62,160 bases of DNA from Streptosporangiales bacterium (GTDB lineage: Bacteria; Actinomycetota; Actinomycetes; Streptosporangiales; WHST01): positions 1-62,160 of the forward strand of contig WHTA01000027.1 of assembly GCA_009379825.1 (NCBI GenBank). Direction: 5' to 3'. The notes below the pieces were generated by a model. The model did no database searches. It saw only the letters and a program-made list of their open reading frames with translations, and was not told where the DNA came from. Position 1 is the first letter of the stretch; every line of letters begins with the position of its first letter. Of this stretch, positions 53,986 through 62,160 are shown piece after piece. The position numbers and the translations under genes are program-made.

Positions 53986-54804
53986 TCACGGCTTCCGCGC
54001 GACTCCGACGTAGCCGAACCGGCCGTCGTCGTCGTCGGCCTCCACCGGGTCGTCGGCACCCCAGACACCGATGTACGTCAGCTTCCCCTCGGAACCCGCG
54101 TACGGCGGCACGAGCTCCAGACCGTCGAACAATGCCTCGATCTGCTCCCTGCTCCGGAAGTAGCCCATCTCGCCGGCGCTGCGGTAGATATCCAAGAATG
54201 TCTTGATCCGCTCCCGTGGCTGTCGATCCGCCGTGATGTGGCTGAGCACCAGATAACTACCAGGGGCCAGCTGCTCCATGTACTTGGCGACCATGGCTAT
54301 CGGGTCCTCGTCGTCGGAGACGAAGTGCAGCACCGCGGTCGCCAGCACGCCCACCGGCTGGCTCAGGTCGATCAGCTCCCGGCACTCGGGCGCCCCCAGG
54401 ACGTCGTCCACGTTCCGCGCGTCGGCCAGGACGAACGTGGTGTTCGGTTCGCCGGCCATCAGCTCGCCGCCGAGCTCCACCGTGCGCGGGTCGTAGTCCA
54501 CGTAAAGCACCCGCGTCTCCGGCGCCACCCGCTGCACGATCTGGTGGGTGTTGTCCTGCGTCGGCAGCCCCGCGCCGAGGTCGATGAACTGCCGCACCCC
54601 CTGCTGCGTGATCCACCGGGCGGCGCGCTGGTGGAAGGACCGGTTCGCCCACACGGTGCCCTCCAGCTCGGGGAACACCGCGCGGATGCGGGCGGCGGCC
54701 TCGCGCTCCTCCGGCGTGTTGTTGGATCCCCCCAAGTAGTGGTCGTACAGCCCGGCCGCCGTCACTTTTCTCGCCCCGGCGTCCGGCGTCCGCTCAGCTG
54801 CCAT
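53986..54804 (-). CDS. SAV2177-family SAM-dependent methyltransferase (copy 1)
   Basis: This 272-residue protein is of the DUF574/SAV2177 type common in actinobacteria. It has GLYDHYLGGSNNTPEEREAA, VWANRSFHQRAARWI, the SAM-binding GVRQFIDLGAGLPTQDNTHQ, VLYVDYDPRTVELG and PVGVLATAVLHFVSDDEDP. The substrate of these enzymes is unknown. GGAGG is five bases before the ATG at 54804. The operator repeat lies 37 bases upstream. A paralogue follows upstream on the same strand. Confidence 0.94.
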   Translation of the reverse strand: MAAERTPDAGARKVTAAGLYDHYLGGSNNTPEEREAAARIRAVFPELEGTVWANRSFHQRAARWITQQGVRQFIDLGAGLPTQDNTHQIVQRVAPETRVLYVDYDPRTVELGGELMAGEPNTTFVLADARNVDDVLGAPECRELIDLSQPVGVLATAVLHFVSDDEDPIAMVAKYMEQLAPGSYLVLSHITADRQPRERIKTFLDIYRSAGEMGYFRSREQIEALFDGLELVPPYAGSEGKLTYIGVWGADDPVEADDDDGRFGYVGVARKP

Positions 54805-54841
54805 CCTCGCCTCCAAAACAGGGATCCCATATTCGAGCATA

Positions 54842-54856
54842 CGTGTGAATCGCAAG
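54842..54856. promoter_or_regulatory. Operator copy 2 (methyltransferase 1)
   Basis: CGTGTGAATCGCAAG differs from copy 1 at one base of 15. It lies 37 bases upstream of the methyltransferase ATG at 54804. Confidence 0.72.
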
Positions 54857-54933
54857 ATACCAACGCTGAATTTGCGTTACGTGCCTGTGTCTCCGGCGCC
54901 GCGAACCGTCGGTAGCCACGGCCCCCGGTACGC

Positions 54934-54970
54934 GACGAGGCCCCGGACGTGATGCGTCCGGGGCCTCGTC
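54934..54970 (-). terminator. Terminator downstream of methyltransferase 2
   Basis: GACGAGGCCCCGGACG pairs perfectly with CGTCCGGGGCCTCGTC (16 base pairs, five-base loop). It lies 20 bases beyond the stop of the 54991 gene. Confidence 0.85.
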
Positions 54971-54990
54971 ACACGGGTACGGCCAGCGCA

Positions 54991-55812
54991 TCAGGGCTTC
55001 CGCGCCACTCCCGCGTACGCCCAGCGTCCGACGTCGTCGTCGGCCTCCTCGGGATCCTCACATCCCCAGATGCCCATGAACGTCAGCTTCGGGTCTGCGT
55101 TCTCGTACGGCGGCTCCAGGTCGAGACCGGCGAAGAACAGGTCGACCAGCTCGCGGCTGCGGAAGTAGATCATCTCCCCCGCGCCCCGGTAGATGCCGGA
55201 GATGGCCTTCACCGGACCGGACGGCTGCTTGTCCGCGGTGATGTGCGTCAGAGCGAGGTAGCTCCCGGACGGGAGGGCGTCCATGTAGGTGCGGATGACC
55301 CCGAACGGGTCCTTCTCGTCACCGATGAAGTGCAGCACCGCCGTGCAGATCAACCCGACCGGCTGCTCGAAGTCGATCAGCTCGCGGACCTCCCGGCTGC
55401 CGAGGACCCTCTCGGGCTCGCAGAGGTCGGCCATCACCACGGCCGCGTTGGCGGAGTCGGCGAGCAACCCGCGTCCGGCCGCGGCCGTGCGCGGGTCGAT
55501 GTCGACGTACACCACCTTGGCCTCCGCGGCCACCCGCTGTGCCACCTGGTGGGTGTTGTCCTGCGTCGGCAGCCCCGCGCCGAGGTCGATGAACTGGCGC
55601 ACGCCCTGCTCCGCCAGCCAGCGGGTCACCCGCTGGTGGAAGCTGCGGTTCGCCCACGCCATCGCCTCCACGTCGGGCAGCAGCTCACGCAGCTTGGCCG
55701 CCGTCTCGCGCTCGACCACGCTGTGGTTCGCGCCGCCCAGGTAGACGTCGTAGATGCCGGCGGAGGTCGGCCGGTCGGAGCTCACCGCCGAGCTCTCCGG
55801 TGCTTCCGTCAT
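54991..55812 (-). CDS. SAV2177-family SAM-dependent methyltransferase (copy 2)
   Basis: This 273-residue paralogue of the 53986 protein shares GIYDVYLGGANHSVVERETA, AWANRSFHQRVTRWL, GVRQFIDLGAGLPTQDNTHQ and a near-identical C-terminus ending YAGVARKP. The two probably arose by tandem duplication, because order, operator and terminator are also duplicated. The substrate is unknown. GGAGG precedes the ATG, with an operator repeat 35 bases upstream. Confidence 0.94.
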   Translation of the reverse strand: MTEAPESSAVSSDRPTSAGIYDVYLGGANHSVVERETAAKLRELLPDVEAMAWANRSFHQRVTRWLAEQGVRQFIDLGAGLPTQDNTHQVAQRVAAEAKVVYVDIDPRTAAAGRGLLADSANAAVVMADLCEPERVLGSREVRELIDFEQPVGLICTAVLHFIGDEKDPFGVIRTYMDALPSGSYLALTHITADKQPSGPVKAISGIYRGAGEMIYFRSRELVDLFFAGLDLEPPYENADPKLTFMGIWGCEDPEEADDDVGRWAYAGVARKP

Positions 55813-55847
55813 GGGGCCTCCTGCCGAAATGTGCTGGAGAGGGCGAA

Positions 55848-55862
55848 CGTGTGAATCGCAAT
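55848..55862. promoter_or_regulatory. Operator copy 3 (methyltransferase 2)
   Basis: CGTGTGAATCGCAAT differs from copy 2 only at the last base. It lies 35 bases upstream of the ATG at 55812, with an AT-rich TATAAA-like box (minus strand) just upstream that could be a -10 element. Confidence 0.72.
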
Positions 55863-55921
55863 TGCCAAATTTATATTCTGCGCCTGCAGCGCGCTACCGA
55901 GGGCCCCCCTACGGCAGACAT

Positions 55922-55958
55922 GACGAGGCCCGGGACGCCAGGCGTCCCGGGCCTCGTC
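55922..55958 (-). terminator. Terminator downstream of groEL
   Basis: GACGAGGCCCGGGACG pairs perfectly with CGTCCCGGGCCTCGTC around a five-base loop. It lies 12 bases after the groEL stop. The stem is nearly identical to the hairpin at 54934-54970. Confidence 0.85.
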
Positions 55959-55970
55959 GACAGCTAGGCC

Positions 55971-57629
<1,659 letters not shown>

Positions 57630-57662
57630 CTAACCAGGGATCCCGGGGCGCTCCATAACGAC

Positions 57663-57977
57663 TTACTTGTCGATGACCGCGAGCACGTCGCGGGCAGAGA
57701 GCACCAGGTACTCGTCCGCGCCGTACTTGACCTCCGTGCCGCCGTACTTGCTGTACAGCACGACGTCACCTTCGTTGATGTCGAGCGGGATCCGCTTGTC
57801 ACCGTCCTCGTCCCAACGGCCCGGCCCGACGGCGATGACCTTGCCTTCCTGCGGCTTCTCCTTGGCCGTGTCTGGGATGACCAAGCCGGAGGCCGTCACC
57901 TGTTCGGCCTCGAGCGGCTGAACCACGATGCGGTCCTCGAGTGGTCGGATGACAACCTTTTGCTGGGTCGTCGTCAC
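57663..57977 (-). CDS. groES: Co-chaperonin GroES
   Basis: This 104-residue cap protein for GroEL has [20 protein letters not shown] near the start, the mobile loop [24 protein letters not shown] and the C-terminal [15 protein letters not shown]. The GTG at 57977 is preceded by GGAGGGGGAGG. It is the first gene of groES-groEL, controlled by two CIRCE-type operators upstream. Confidence 0.97.
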   Translation of the reverse strand: MTTTQQKVVIRPLEDRIVVQPLEAEQVTASGLVIPDTAKEKPQEGKVIAVGPGRWDEDGDKRIPLDINEGDVVLYSKYGGTEVKYGADEYLVLSARDVLAVIDK

Positions 57978-58079
57978 GATCTGACCTCCCCCTCCGGAAG
58001 TCTTGTCCAGGATGGATGAGAGGCGACCTCGGTGGCCTGTCGTCGCGGGTGCCAGACCGACCTGCGTCGCGTCCTACTG

Positions 58080-58106
58080 CTGGCACTCTCTATACCAGAG
58101 TGCCAA
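58080..58106. promoter_or_regulatory. CIRCE element 1 (HrcA operator)
   Basis: TGGCACTC and GAGTGCCA are perfect inverted repeats separated by nine bases, close to the consensus TTAGCACTC-N9-GAGTGCTAA. It covers the predicted groES transcription start. Confidence 0.88.
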
Positions 58107-58111
58107 CAGGC

Positions 58112-58140
58112 ACATTATTCTGCGGTTAGCACTCCGTCAA
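58112..58140 (-). promoter_or_regulatory. groES promoter
   Basis: On the minus strand TTGACG (58140-58135) and TAATGT (58117-58112) are separated by exactly 17 bases. Transcription should start near 58105, within CIRCE element 1. This leaves a leader of about 128 bases before groES. Confidence 0.7.
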
Positions 58141-58152
58141 CTCGGGTGCCAG
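58126..58152. promoter_or_regulatory. CIRCE-like element 2
   Basis: TTAGCACTC is a perfect left half of the CIRCE consensus. After nine bases comes GGGTGCCAG, matching six of nine positions of the right half. It covers the -35 box of the groES promoter. Confidence 0.65.
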
Positions 58153-58235
58153 CGCGTCCGACTGGCCCTGAGCCGCGGGACCGGCTACGTTCGCCCATGC
58201 CAGCACACGTGCCGCCGCCCAGCCAGGAGGAGACG

Positions 58236-59129
58236 ATGCCCGACGACGACCTCGACGCCGTACACCGGCTGCACGAAGAGGGCCAGTGGGACGAGGCGAC
58301 GAAGGTCCTGAACCGGATCATCGACGAGGAGGGTCCGCAGGAGGGCGAGGCCTGGTACTGGCTGGGCGTGACCTGGGAGGCCAAGCGCGACCCGGAGGCG
58401 GCCGTGGACGCGTACCGGGAGGCGGCCGGCTTCGACCTCGGCGACCTGGAACCGCTCGCGCAGATCTCGCTGGCGCGGTCGCTGCGCAAGGTCGGCCGGT
58501 CGGGTGAGGCGATCGCGATCCTGGACGACACGGACGTCGACGACGACGAGGAGCTCACCGAGCTCGCCGCGGCGGTACGGAAGAAGGCGAAACGGGCCGG
58601 CCGGGTGCTGCGGCTGCGGCCCGGCCTCCACCTGACCCCGGCGGAGCTGGCGGCCGCGCTCTTCGCCGTGCTCTGCGGGGTCAGCACGGCGTTGCCGTGG
58701 ACCCAGGTGAGCACGGCGAGCGGCGCTCCGGGGAAGTCGCCGTACCCGGGCCTGGTCGGCACGTCGCTGTGGTCGGTGACCACGCTGGACGGCCTGCTGA
58801 TCTGCGCGATCGGGCTGGTGCTCGCGGTCTACGTGACCCAGATGTTCAACCGGCCCGCACTCACCCGGTGGTTCGCGGTGGTCAACGTCGTGCTCGCCGT
58901 GCTCGCCGCCGTCGGCATCCTGCGGCTGTCCCTGCTGCTACTCAAGCTCGACGGCGCGGCGCAGTTCCTCTACCCCGAGGCGACCAAGCCGGCGATCCGG
59001 CCGGACCTCGGGCTCTACGCGCCTGGGGCACTCACGGTCGTCGTGCTCACCATCGCGGTGTTCGCGCTCGTCCGGGCGTTCAGCGGTCCCGTCCCTACCG
59101 GACGGCTGGCCACGGCACGAGCCAGGTAG
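58236..59129 (+). CDS. TPR-containing membrane protein (paralogue 1)
   Basis: This 297-residue protein has an N-terminal cytoplasmic TPR-like region (AVHRLHEEGQWDEATKVLNR, GEAWYWLGVTWEAKRDPEAA, AYREAAGFDLGDLEPLAQIS). A C-terminal half with four hydrophobic segments begins near residue 135 (LAAALFAVLCGVSTALPW, LLICAIGLVLAVYV and others). AGGAGGAG lies five bases before the ATG at 58236. It is followed after nine bases by a paralogue and is divergent from groES. I know no function; the TPR half suggests protein binding at the membrane. Confidence 0.86.
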   Translation: MPDDDLDAVHRLHEEGQWDEATKVLNRIIDEEGPQEGEAWYWLGVTWEAKRDPEAAVDAYREAAGFDLGDLEPLAQISLARSLRKVGRSGEAIAILDDTDVDDDEELTELAAAVRKKAKRAGRVLRLRPGLHLTPAELAAALFAVLCGVSTALPWTQVSTASGAPGKSPYPGLVGTSLWSVTTLDGLLICAIGLVLAVYVTQMFNRPALTRWFAVVNVVLAVLAAVGILRLSLLLLKLDGAAQFLYPEATKPAIRPDLGLYAPGALTVVVLTIAVFALVRAFSGPVPTGRLATARAR

Positions 59130-59138
59130 CCACCGCCC

Positions 59139-60020
59139 ATGCCGGACGCCGACCTCGACGCCGCGATGCGGCTGCGTGCGGCAGGAGACCTGCCCGCGGC
59201 GATCGAGGTCCTGTCCGCCGTGATCGACGCCGAAGGCCCGGACGAGGCGGAGGCGTGGTTCTGGCTCGCTGCCACCCGTCACGACACCGGCGACGCGGCG
59301 ACGGCGGTCGCCGCCTACCGCGCCGCCATCGACACCGGACTCGACGCCGACCTGCACGTACAGGCGCACCTGTGGCTGGCGTCGGCGCTACTCGACGAGC
59401 ACCGCGGCGAGGACGCGCGCGAGGTGCTCGACGCGATCTGGGAGCGCGTCGAGGCGGACACCTCGGCCGGCGACCTGTGGCAGCGGCTGTACGGTCGCAC
59501 CCGGCGTGCTACCTGGCGGCTCACCGTGGCTCCCGGCAGGTATCTCACCAAGCTCGAGCTGGTCACCGGCGGCGTCGGGCTGTTGTGCGCGCTGAGCACG
59601 TTCCTGCCCTGGGTGTCGGTGCGGAGCTGGATCGACAGCGCCCCACAGCTGCTCAACCTGTGGCAGGTGGCTTGGCCGAACGCGCTGCCGATGAGCACCT
59701 CGGCCCTCGTCGTGCCCTGCTACGCGGTGCAGCTGCTCGACCGTACGGCGTTCGGCTGGCGATGCGCGCTCGTCAACGTCGGGTTCGCCGTCATCACGGC
59801 CATCGGCGCGAGCAGGACGGCGGCCTGGATCGCCTTGTCCGGCTCGATCCCGCCGTCGGCCGGGGTACCGCGGGTGACGCCGTATGCCGGCGCCATCGTC
59901 GGCTGGCTGCTCACGGCGGCGCTCCTGGTCGCGGCGGCGCTGACCCTGCGCCGTGCGTACATCGTGCGGAAAGCTAGCCACCACGCAGCGGGCTGCATAC
60001 AGCAGTCGAACGAGCGGTAG
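59139..60020 (+). CDS. TPR-containing membrane protein (paralogue 2)
   Basis: This 293-residue protein is collinear with the preceding gene. It has a TPR-like start (AMRLRAAGDLPAAIEVLSAV, EAEAWFWLAATRHDTGDAAT), a linker with GRTRRATWRLTVAPGRYLTK and four hydrophobic segments (GVGLLCALSTFLPWVSV, VGFAVITAIG, AIVGWLLTAALLVAAALTL). The phrase LST-LPW in the first helix is shared by both. The C-terminus carries KASHHAAGCIQQSNER. Ends before a strong bidirectional hairpin. Confidence 0.86.
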   Translation: MPDADLDAAMRLRAAGDLPAAIEVLSAVIDAEGPDEAEAWFWLAATRHDTGDAATAVAAYRAAIDTGLDADLHVQAHLWLASALLDEHRGEDAREVLDAIWERVEADTSAGDLWQRLYGRTRRATWRLTVAPGRYLTKLELVTGGVGLLCALSTFLPWVSVRSWIDSAPQLLNLWQVAWPNALPMSTSALVVPCYAVQLLDRTAFGWRCALVNVGFAVITAIGASRTAAWIALSGSIPPSAGVPRVTPYAGAIVGWLLTAALLVAAALTLRRAYIVRKASHHAAGCIQQSNER

Positions 60021-60032
60021 GCAGCACACAGA

Positions 60033-60068
60033 GCGGGCCCCACCGTACTGCTCAGAGGTGGGGCCCGC
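60033..60068. terminator. Bidirectional terminator
   Basis: GCGGGCCCCACC pairs perfectly with GGTGGGGCCCGC (12 base pairs, 12-base loop) between convergent stops at 60020 and 60101. Confidence 0.85.
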
Positions 60069-60100
60069 CTCGTGGTCTTGCCGCGACTAGCGCGGTGTGC

Positions 60101-60301
60101 TCAGCTGAACTCCCCGCCGTTGACGCCCTTGACGAACGCACTCCACTCGGACGGTGTGAAGACGAGCGCCGCGGCCTGCGGGTTCTTGCTGTCGCGGACG
60201 GCGTAGTGGCTCTGCACACGCGCGACCTCGACGCAGTTGTCCGGGTTACTGAAGCTCGACTTGTGCCACGCGGCACCAGTCAGGTCAACCTGCTTGTTCA
60301 T
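60101..60301 (-). CDS. DUF397 protein (second locus)
   Basis: This 66-residue protein has the full DUF397 pattern: WHKSSFSNPDNCVEVARVQ, AVRDSKNPQAAALVFTPSEW and FVKGVNGGEF. It overlaps the upstream XRE gene by four bases, so the two are produced together, as at the 52572-53623 locus. Confidence 0.95.
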   Translation of the reverse strand: MNKQVDLTGAAWHKSSFSNPDNCVEVARVQSHYAVRDSKNPQAAALVFTPSEWSAFVKGVNGGEFS

Positions 60302-61158
60302 TGTTTGTCCTCCTGGTGATCGGGGCTGATTCTTCCCAGGACCCCTCGGATGAACTCAACGCTCTCCGCAGGGGAGAGCGCCAGCGCCATCGTATGGTCG
60401 ATGACACTTCTACACCGATCGAGTTCAGCTTCCTCGAGATAGAGAGAGCCAGCCTGGCTCTCGATGTACGCGATCGGTGAGTGTAGATCCTGGTCGAACT
60501 CGAAGATCGTCAGACCCCCGGCTGCGCCAGGATGCTCGGCCTTGTCGTACGGAAGGATCTGGATCGTGCAGCGGTTGGGCGGATCGATCAATCGCTTCAA
60601 CTGCTCCCGCATGATGGCGTTGTCGCCGATCTTCCGCTTGAGGACGCTCTCGTCGAGCACGTACCAAGCCGCTGGCGGGTCGTCGTCCCAGACCAGCTTC
60701 TGCCTGGCGATCTTGATCTCGACGGAACGGGCACCATCCTCATCGGACTGCAGGTTTGCCCGAGTGAGACCGCGCGCGTACGGCTCGGTCTGCAACAGTC
60801 CCGGTATGACAAGTGGCTCCCAAGCCCGGATCGAGACGGCGGCCGACTCGATGCCGAGCAAGTTCGCGTGGTTAGGCGCGAGGTAGCGGCTATACCTGGA
60901 CCACCAACCCCGTTGACGACCGAGCTGCTGTAGCTCTTCGAGCGGTTCCCGGTCCTCGACGTCGTACAAGTCGAGGAGCGTGCGCAGCTCCGGTCTGGTG
61001 ACACCGACCTGTCCCTGCTCGATACGGCGGATCTTCCACTCCGAGCAGTCCATCTCGTCGGCGACCTCTGCGAGCGTCATGCCGGCTTCCTCGCGTAGGC
61101 CGGTCAGCCGTTCGCCGAGTTGCCAACGGGGGACGGTAGGTCCGATCGCCTTCGCCAT
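60298..61158 (-). CDS. XRE-family regulator with DUF5753 domain (second locus)
   Basis: This 286-residue regulator has a helix-turn-helix at about 10-60 (GERLTGLREEAGMTLAEVAD, CSEWKIRRIEQGQVGVTRPE). The DUF5753 domain follows (SIRAWEPLVIPGLLQTEPYA, KIARQKLVWDDDPPAAWYVL, IQILPYDKAEHPGAAGGLTI). It is similar in layout to the 52775 protein but with a different recognition helix, so its DNA target should differ. Two inverted repeats lie just upstream. No methyltransferase gene is adjacent within the window. Confidence 0.94.
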   Translation of the reverse strand: MAKAIGPTVPRWQLGERLTGLREEAGMTLAEVADEMDCSEWKIRRIEQGQVGVTRPELRTLLDLYDVEDREPLEELQQLGRQRGWWSRYSRYLAPNHANLLGIESAAVSIRAWEPLVIPGLLQTEPYARGLTRANLQSDEDGARSVEIKIARQKLVWDDDPPAAWYVLDESVLKRKIGDNAIMREQLKRLIDPPNRCTIQILPYDKAEHPGAAGGLTIFEFDQDLHSPIAYIESQAGSLYLEEAELDRCRSVIDHTMALALSPAESVEFIRGVLGRISPDHQEDKQ

Positions 61159-61192
61159 GAAAAGAAGTGTCTCTCCCTGGTCACCATGGAAT

Positions 61193-61229
61193 CAAGTCAC
61201 TTGCTCATACAAATTGGATCTGCAATTTG
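61193..61229. promoter_or_regulatory. Inverted repeats upstream of the second XRE gene
   Basis: CAAGTcACTTG (61193-61203) is a perfect five-base-arm palindrome 35 bases upstream of the ATG. CAAATTGgatctgCAATTTG (61210-61229) has perfect seven-base arms. The region is distinctly AT-rich for this genome, consistent with a promoter. Neither matches the operator of the first XRE locus. Confidence 0.55.
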
Positions 61230-61363
61230 CTGATAGCACTTGACGGACGGTTCATTGTGTGTCACTGTAAGTGCCATCGCGAGTTGTGGACGCACCGTTA
61301 CAGGGTGCGGGGCGCAAATCGCGAGATCGGCTCGGGGATAAGGCACGATCGGGAAAGAGAGAG

Positions 61364-61558
61364 ATGTACTCCGCAGATGCCTGCCCCCACCCCAACCTGT
61401 GTGGCAACGCCGCCCGCGTCTGGTGCCTGCAGTGTGGGAAGAGCTTTCAGGCGGATGACCCGCTGGCCGTCCGGCCCCGCTGGAAGCAGCCGCTGACCCA
61501 GGTTCCCGAGGGAACACGCCCCGCTGTGGTCGGCGCAACGGGCTCAACGAGCGGATAG
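61364..61558 (+). CDS. Small cysteine-rich protein, possible zinc-binding
   Basis: This 64-residue frame starts at ATG 61364 after a GAAAGAGAGAG purine run. It contains CPHPNLCGNAARVWCLQCGK, four cysteines in CxxxxxC and CxxC spacing compatible with a zinc site, then a Pro/Thr-rich tail. It is divergent from the XRE gene and is followed by three strong hairpins, the first beginning 26 bases after the stop. No family recognised. Confidence 0.55.
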   Translation: MYSADACPHPNLCGNAARVWCLQCGKSFQADDPLAVRPRWKQPLTQVPEGTRPAVVGATGSTSG

Positions 61559-61583
61559 CCCCCTCCCGCGCCTATCCCCGAGC

Positions 61584-61623
61584 GGGGTGGCGCCGAACCC
61601 CACCACCAGGTCGGCGCCACCCC
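61584..61623 (+). terminator. Hairpin 1 of a three-hairpin array
   Basis: GGGGTGGCGCCGA pairs perfectly with TCGGCGCCACCCC (13 base pairs, 14-base loop), 26 bases beyond the 61364 gene. Confidence 0.65.
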
Positions 61624-61632
61624 CACAAGCAA

Positions 61633-61677
61633 GTGGGACCGGACACTGTGTAGCCCCGAGCCGGTGTCCGGTCTCAC
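61633..61677 (+). terminator. Hairpin 2 of a three-hairpin array
   Basis: GTGGGACCGGACAC pairs with GTGTCCGGTCTCAC (14 pairs including one G-T wobble, 17-base loop), nine bases after hairpin 1. Confidence 0.6.
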
Positions 61678-61686
61678 TCCCAAACC

Positions 61687-61723
61687 AGAGGGCCCAGCCT
61701 CCGCCCCTAAGGCTGGGCCCTCT
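61687..61723 (+). terminator. Hairpin 3 of a three-hairpin array, with T-rich tail
   Basis: AGAGGGCCCAGCC pairs perfectly with GGCTGGGCCCTCT (13 base pairs, 11-base loop) and is followed by TTTC. This one has the best intrinsic-terminator form of the three. Confidence 0.78.
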
Positions 61724-62081
61724 TTCAATGCCCTGGAAGTCCCGGGCGCCAGGGGCCGCTCGCCGAGAGTTCCATCACCTGGGACACCAAACCGCCAAAT
61801 GGGCCCCTCGGTAACCACCCCGATAGCCAGCAGCCGCCACCGGGCGGCGAACGCCTGGTTAGCACCGCACAGCCGGTCGAATTGGCCCGTTCGTACTGGT
61901 TTCCCGGCAGATATGCCACGCCGAGGCGCCGTGCCGAGAGCACACACCGCAGTCATCCGTGGTCGACCCGGGCACCGTGCCACCAACCCCGCCCTCCAGC
62001 GCCCGGCGCCTCGCCGTATCTACTTCGACCTGAAAAAGTCGGGGCGTGGCGGTCTCTGAGTGGGGGTTTGTTCGTCGAGAG
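61724..62081. other. Gene-free stretch
   Basis: About 360 bases between hairpin 3 and the last terminator carry no frame I would call coding. Open frames here have mixed third-position composition and no ribosome-binding site. I see no tRNA or mobile-element remnant. Confidence 0.55.
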
Positions 62082-62122
62082 GATGGCCTCGAACCCTTGG
62101 GTGAGAAGGGGTCGAGGCCATC
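62082..62122. terminator. Bidirectional terminator near the right edge
   Basis: GATGGCCTCGA pairs perfectly with TCGAGGCCATC, extended by CCCTT with AAGGG after one mismatch, giving a 17-pair stem and seven-base loop. GTGTTT follows on the plus strand. It probably ends a gene beyond the window edge. Confidence 0.78.
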
Positions 62123-62160
62123 GTGTTTCGTACTGTAAATGATCAGCCGACGTTGTGGGA

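Noticed and set aside
61447-61986. Minus-strand open frame of 179 codons near the right edge
   Set aside because: It reads straight through all three strong hairpins and opposite the 61364 gene, with no ribosome-binding site or family signal.

Overview
The window is about 62 kb of high-GC DNA from an actinobacterium. Several actinobacterial hallmarks support this. They are a sigD/rsdA sigma/anti-sigma pair, a DUF5319 gene, guaB3 next to guaB, a mycothiol-type maleylpyruvate isomerase-fold protein, and two loci pairing an XRE/DUF5753 regulator with a DUF397 protein. Two SAV2177-type methyltransferases and a groES-groEL operon with CIRCE elements and a His-rich GroEL tail add to this. Genus cannot be fixed from the sequence alone. 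No tRNA, rRNA, CRISPR array or insertion sequence was recognised.

Layout, left to right. 1-6.8 kb: envelope and housekeeping genes (LCP-family protein, MBL-fold hydrolase, a frameshifted PAS gene, guaA, a secreted EEP-family enzyme, a membrane-anchored His-rich protein). 6.8-10.1 kb: glpK-glpD. 10.2-12.3 kb: a three-gene module that looks like a polymorphic toxin and its immunity protein. 12.4-23.4 kb: a phosphonate C-P lyase operon on the minus strand (phnD-C-E-F-G-H-I-J-K-L-M plus an inositol-monophosphatase-like gene); phnK carries an in-frame stop in its ABC signature, and two PhnF-type operators are visible. 23.5-33.9 kb: membrane proteins, an ECF sigma factor with SnoaL-like tail, DoxX, VOC, a GMC oxidoreductase, a secreted phospholipase D-like protein, an aldehyde dehydrogenase, a lipoprotein-like gene with two frameshifts, and Ohr. 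34.5-39.7 kb: PEP-dependent dihydroxyacetone kinase (dhaK-dhaL-dhaM, dhaM frameshifted) and a divergent glycerol facilitator. 39.8-41.1 kb: a cysteine-dioxygenase-like gene coupled to a GntR regulator. 41.1-45.9 kb: guaB3, guaB, DUF5319, rsdA, sigD. 46-51.8 kb: D,D-carboxypeptidase-like lipoprotein, TetR, MarR and MFS exporter with three small genes. 52-55.9 kb: XRE/DUF397/methyltransferase locus with a shared operator. 56-58.2 kb: groEL and groES. 58.2-62.2 kb: two TPR-membrane paralogues, a second XRE/DUF397 locus, and a run of strong hairpins.

Together the window encodes glycerol and dihydroxyacetone use (GlpF uptake, GlpK/GlpD, and DhaKLM feeding triose phosphates), phosphonate uptake and cleavage, and the last steps of GMP synthesis. 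The order groES-groEL ... sigD-rsdA-DUF5319-guaB-guaB3 ... GMC oxidoreductase ... guaA matches the order I recall for Mycobacterium tuberculosis (roughly Rv3418c to Rv3396c). The other modules therefore look inserted between members of an old conserved backbone.

Four genes need one or two single-base corrections to read through (PAS gene, 24467 membrane gene, 32563 gene, dhaM), and phnK has a nonsense codon. This many defects in 62 kb points to either draft-assembly indels or real decay; only read-level data can tell.
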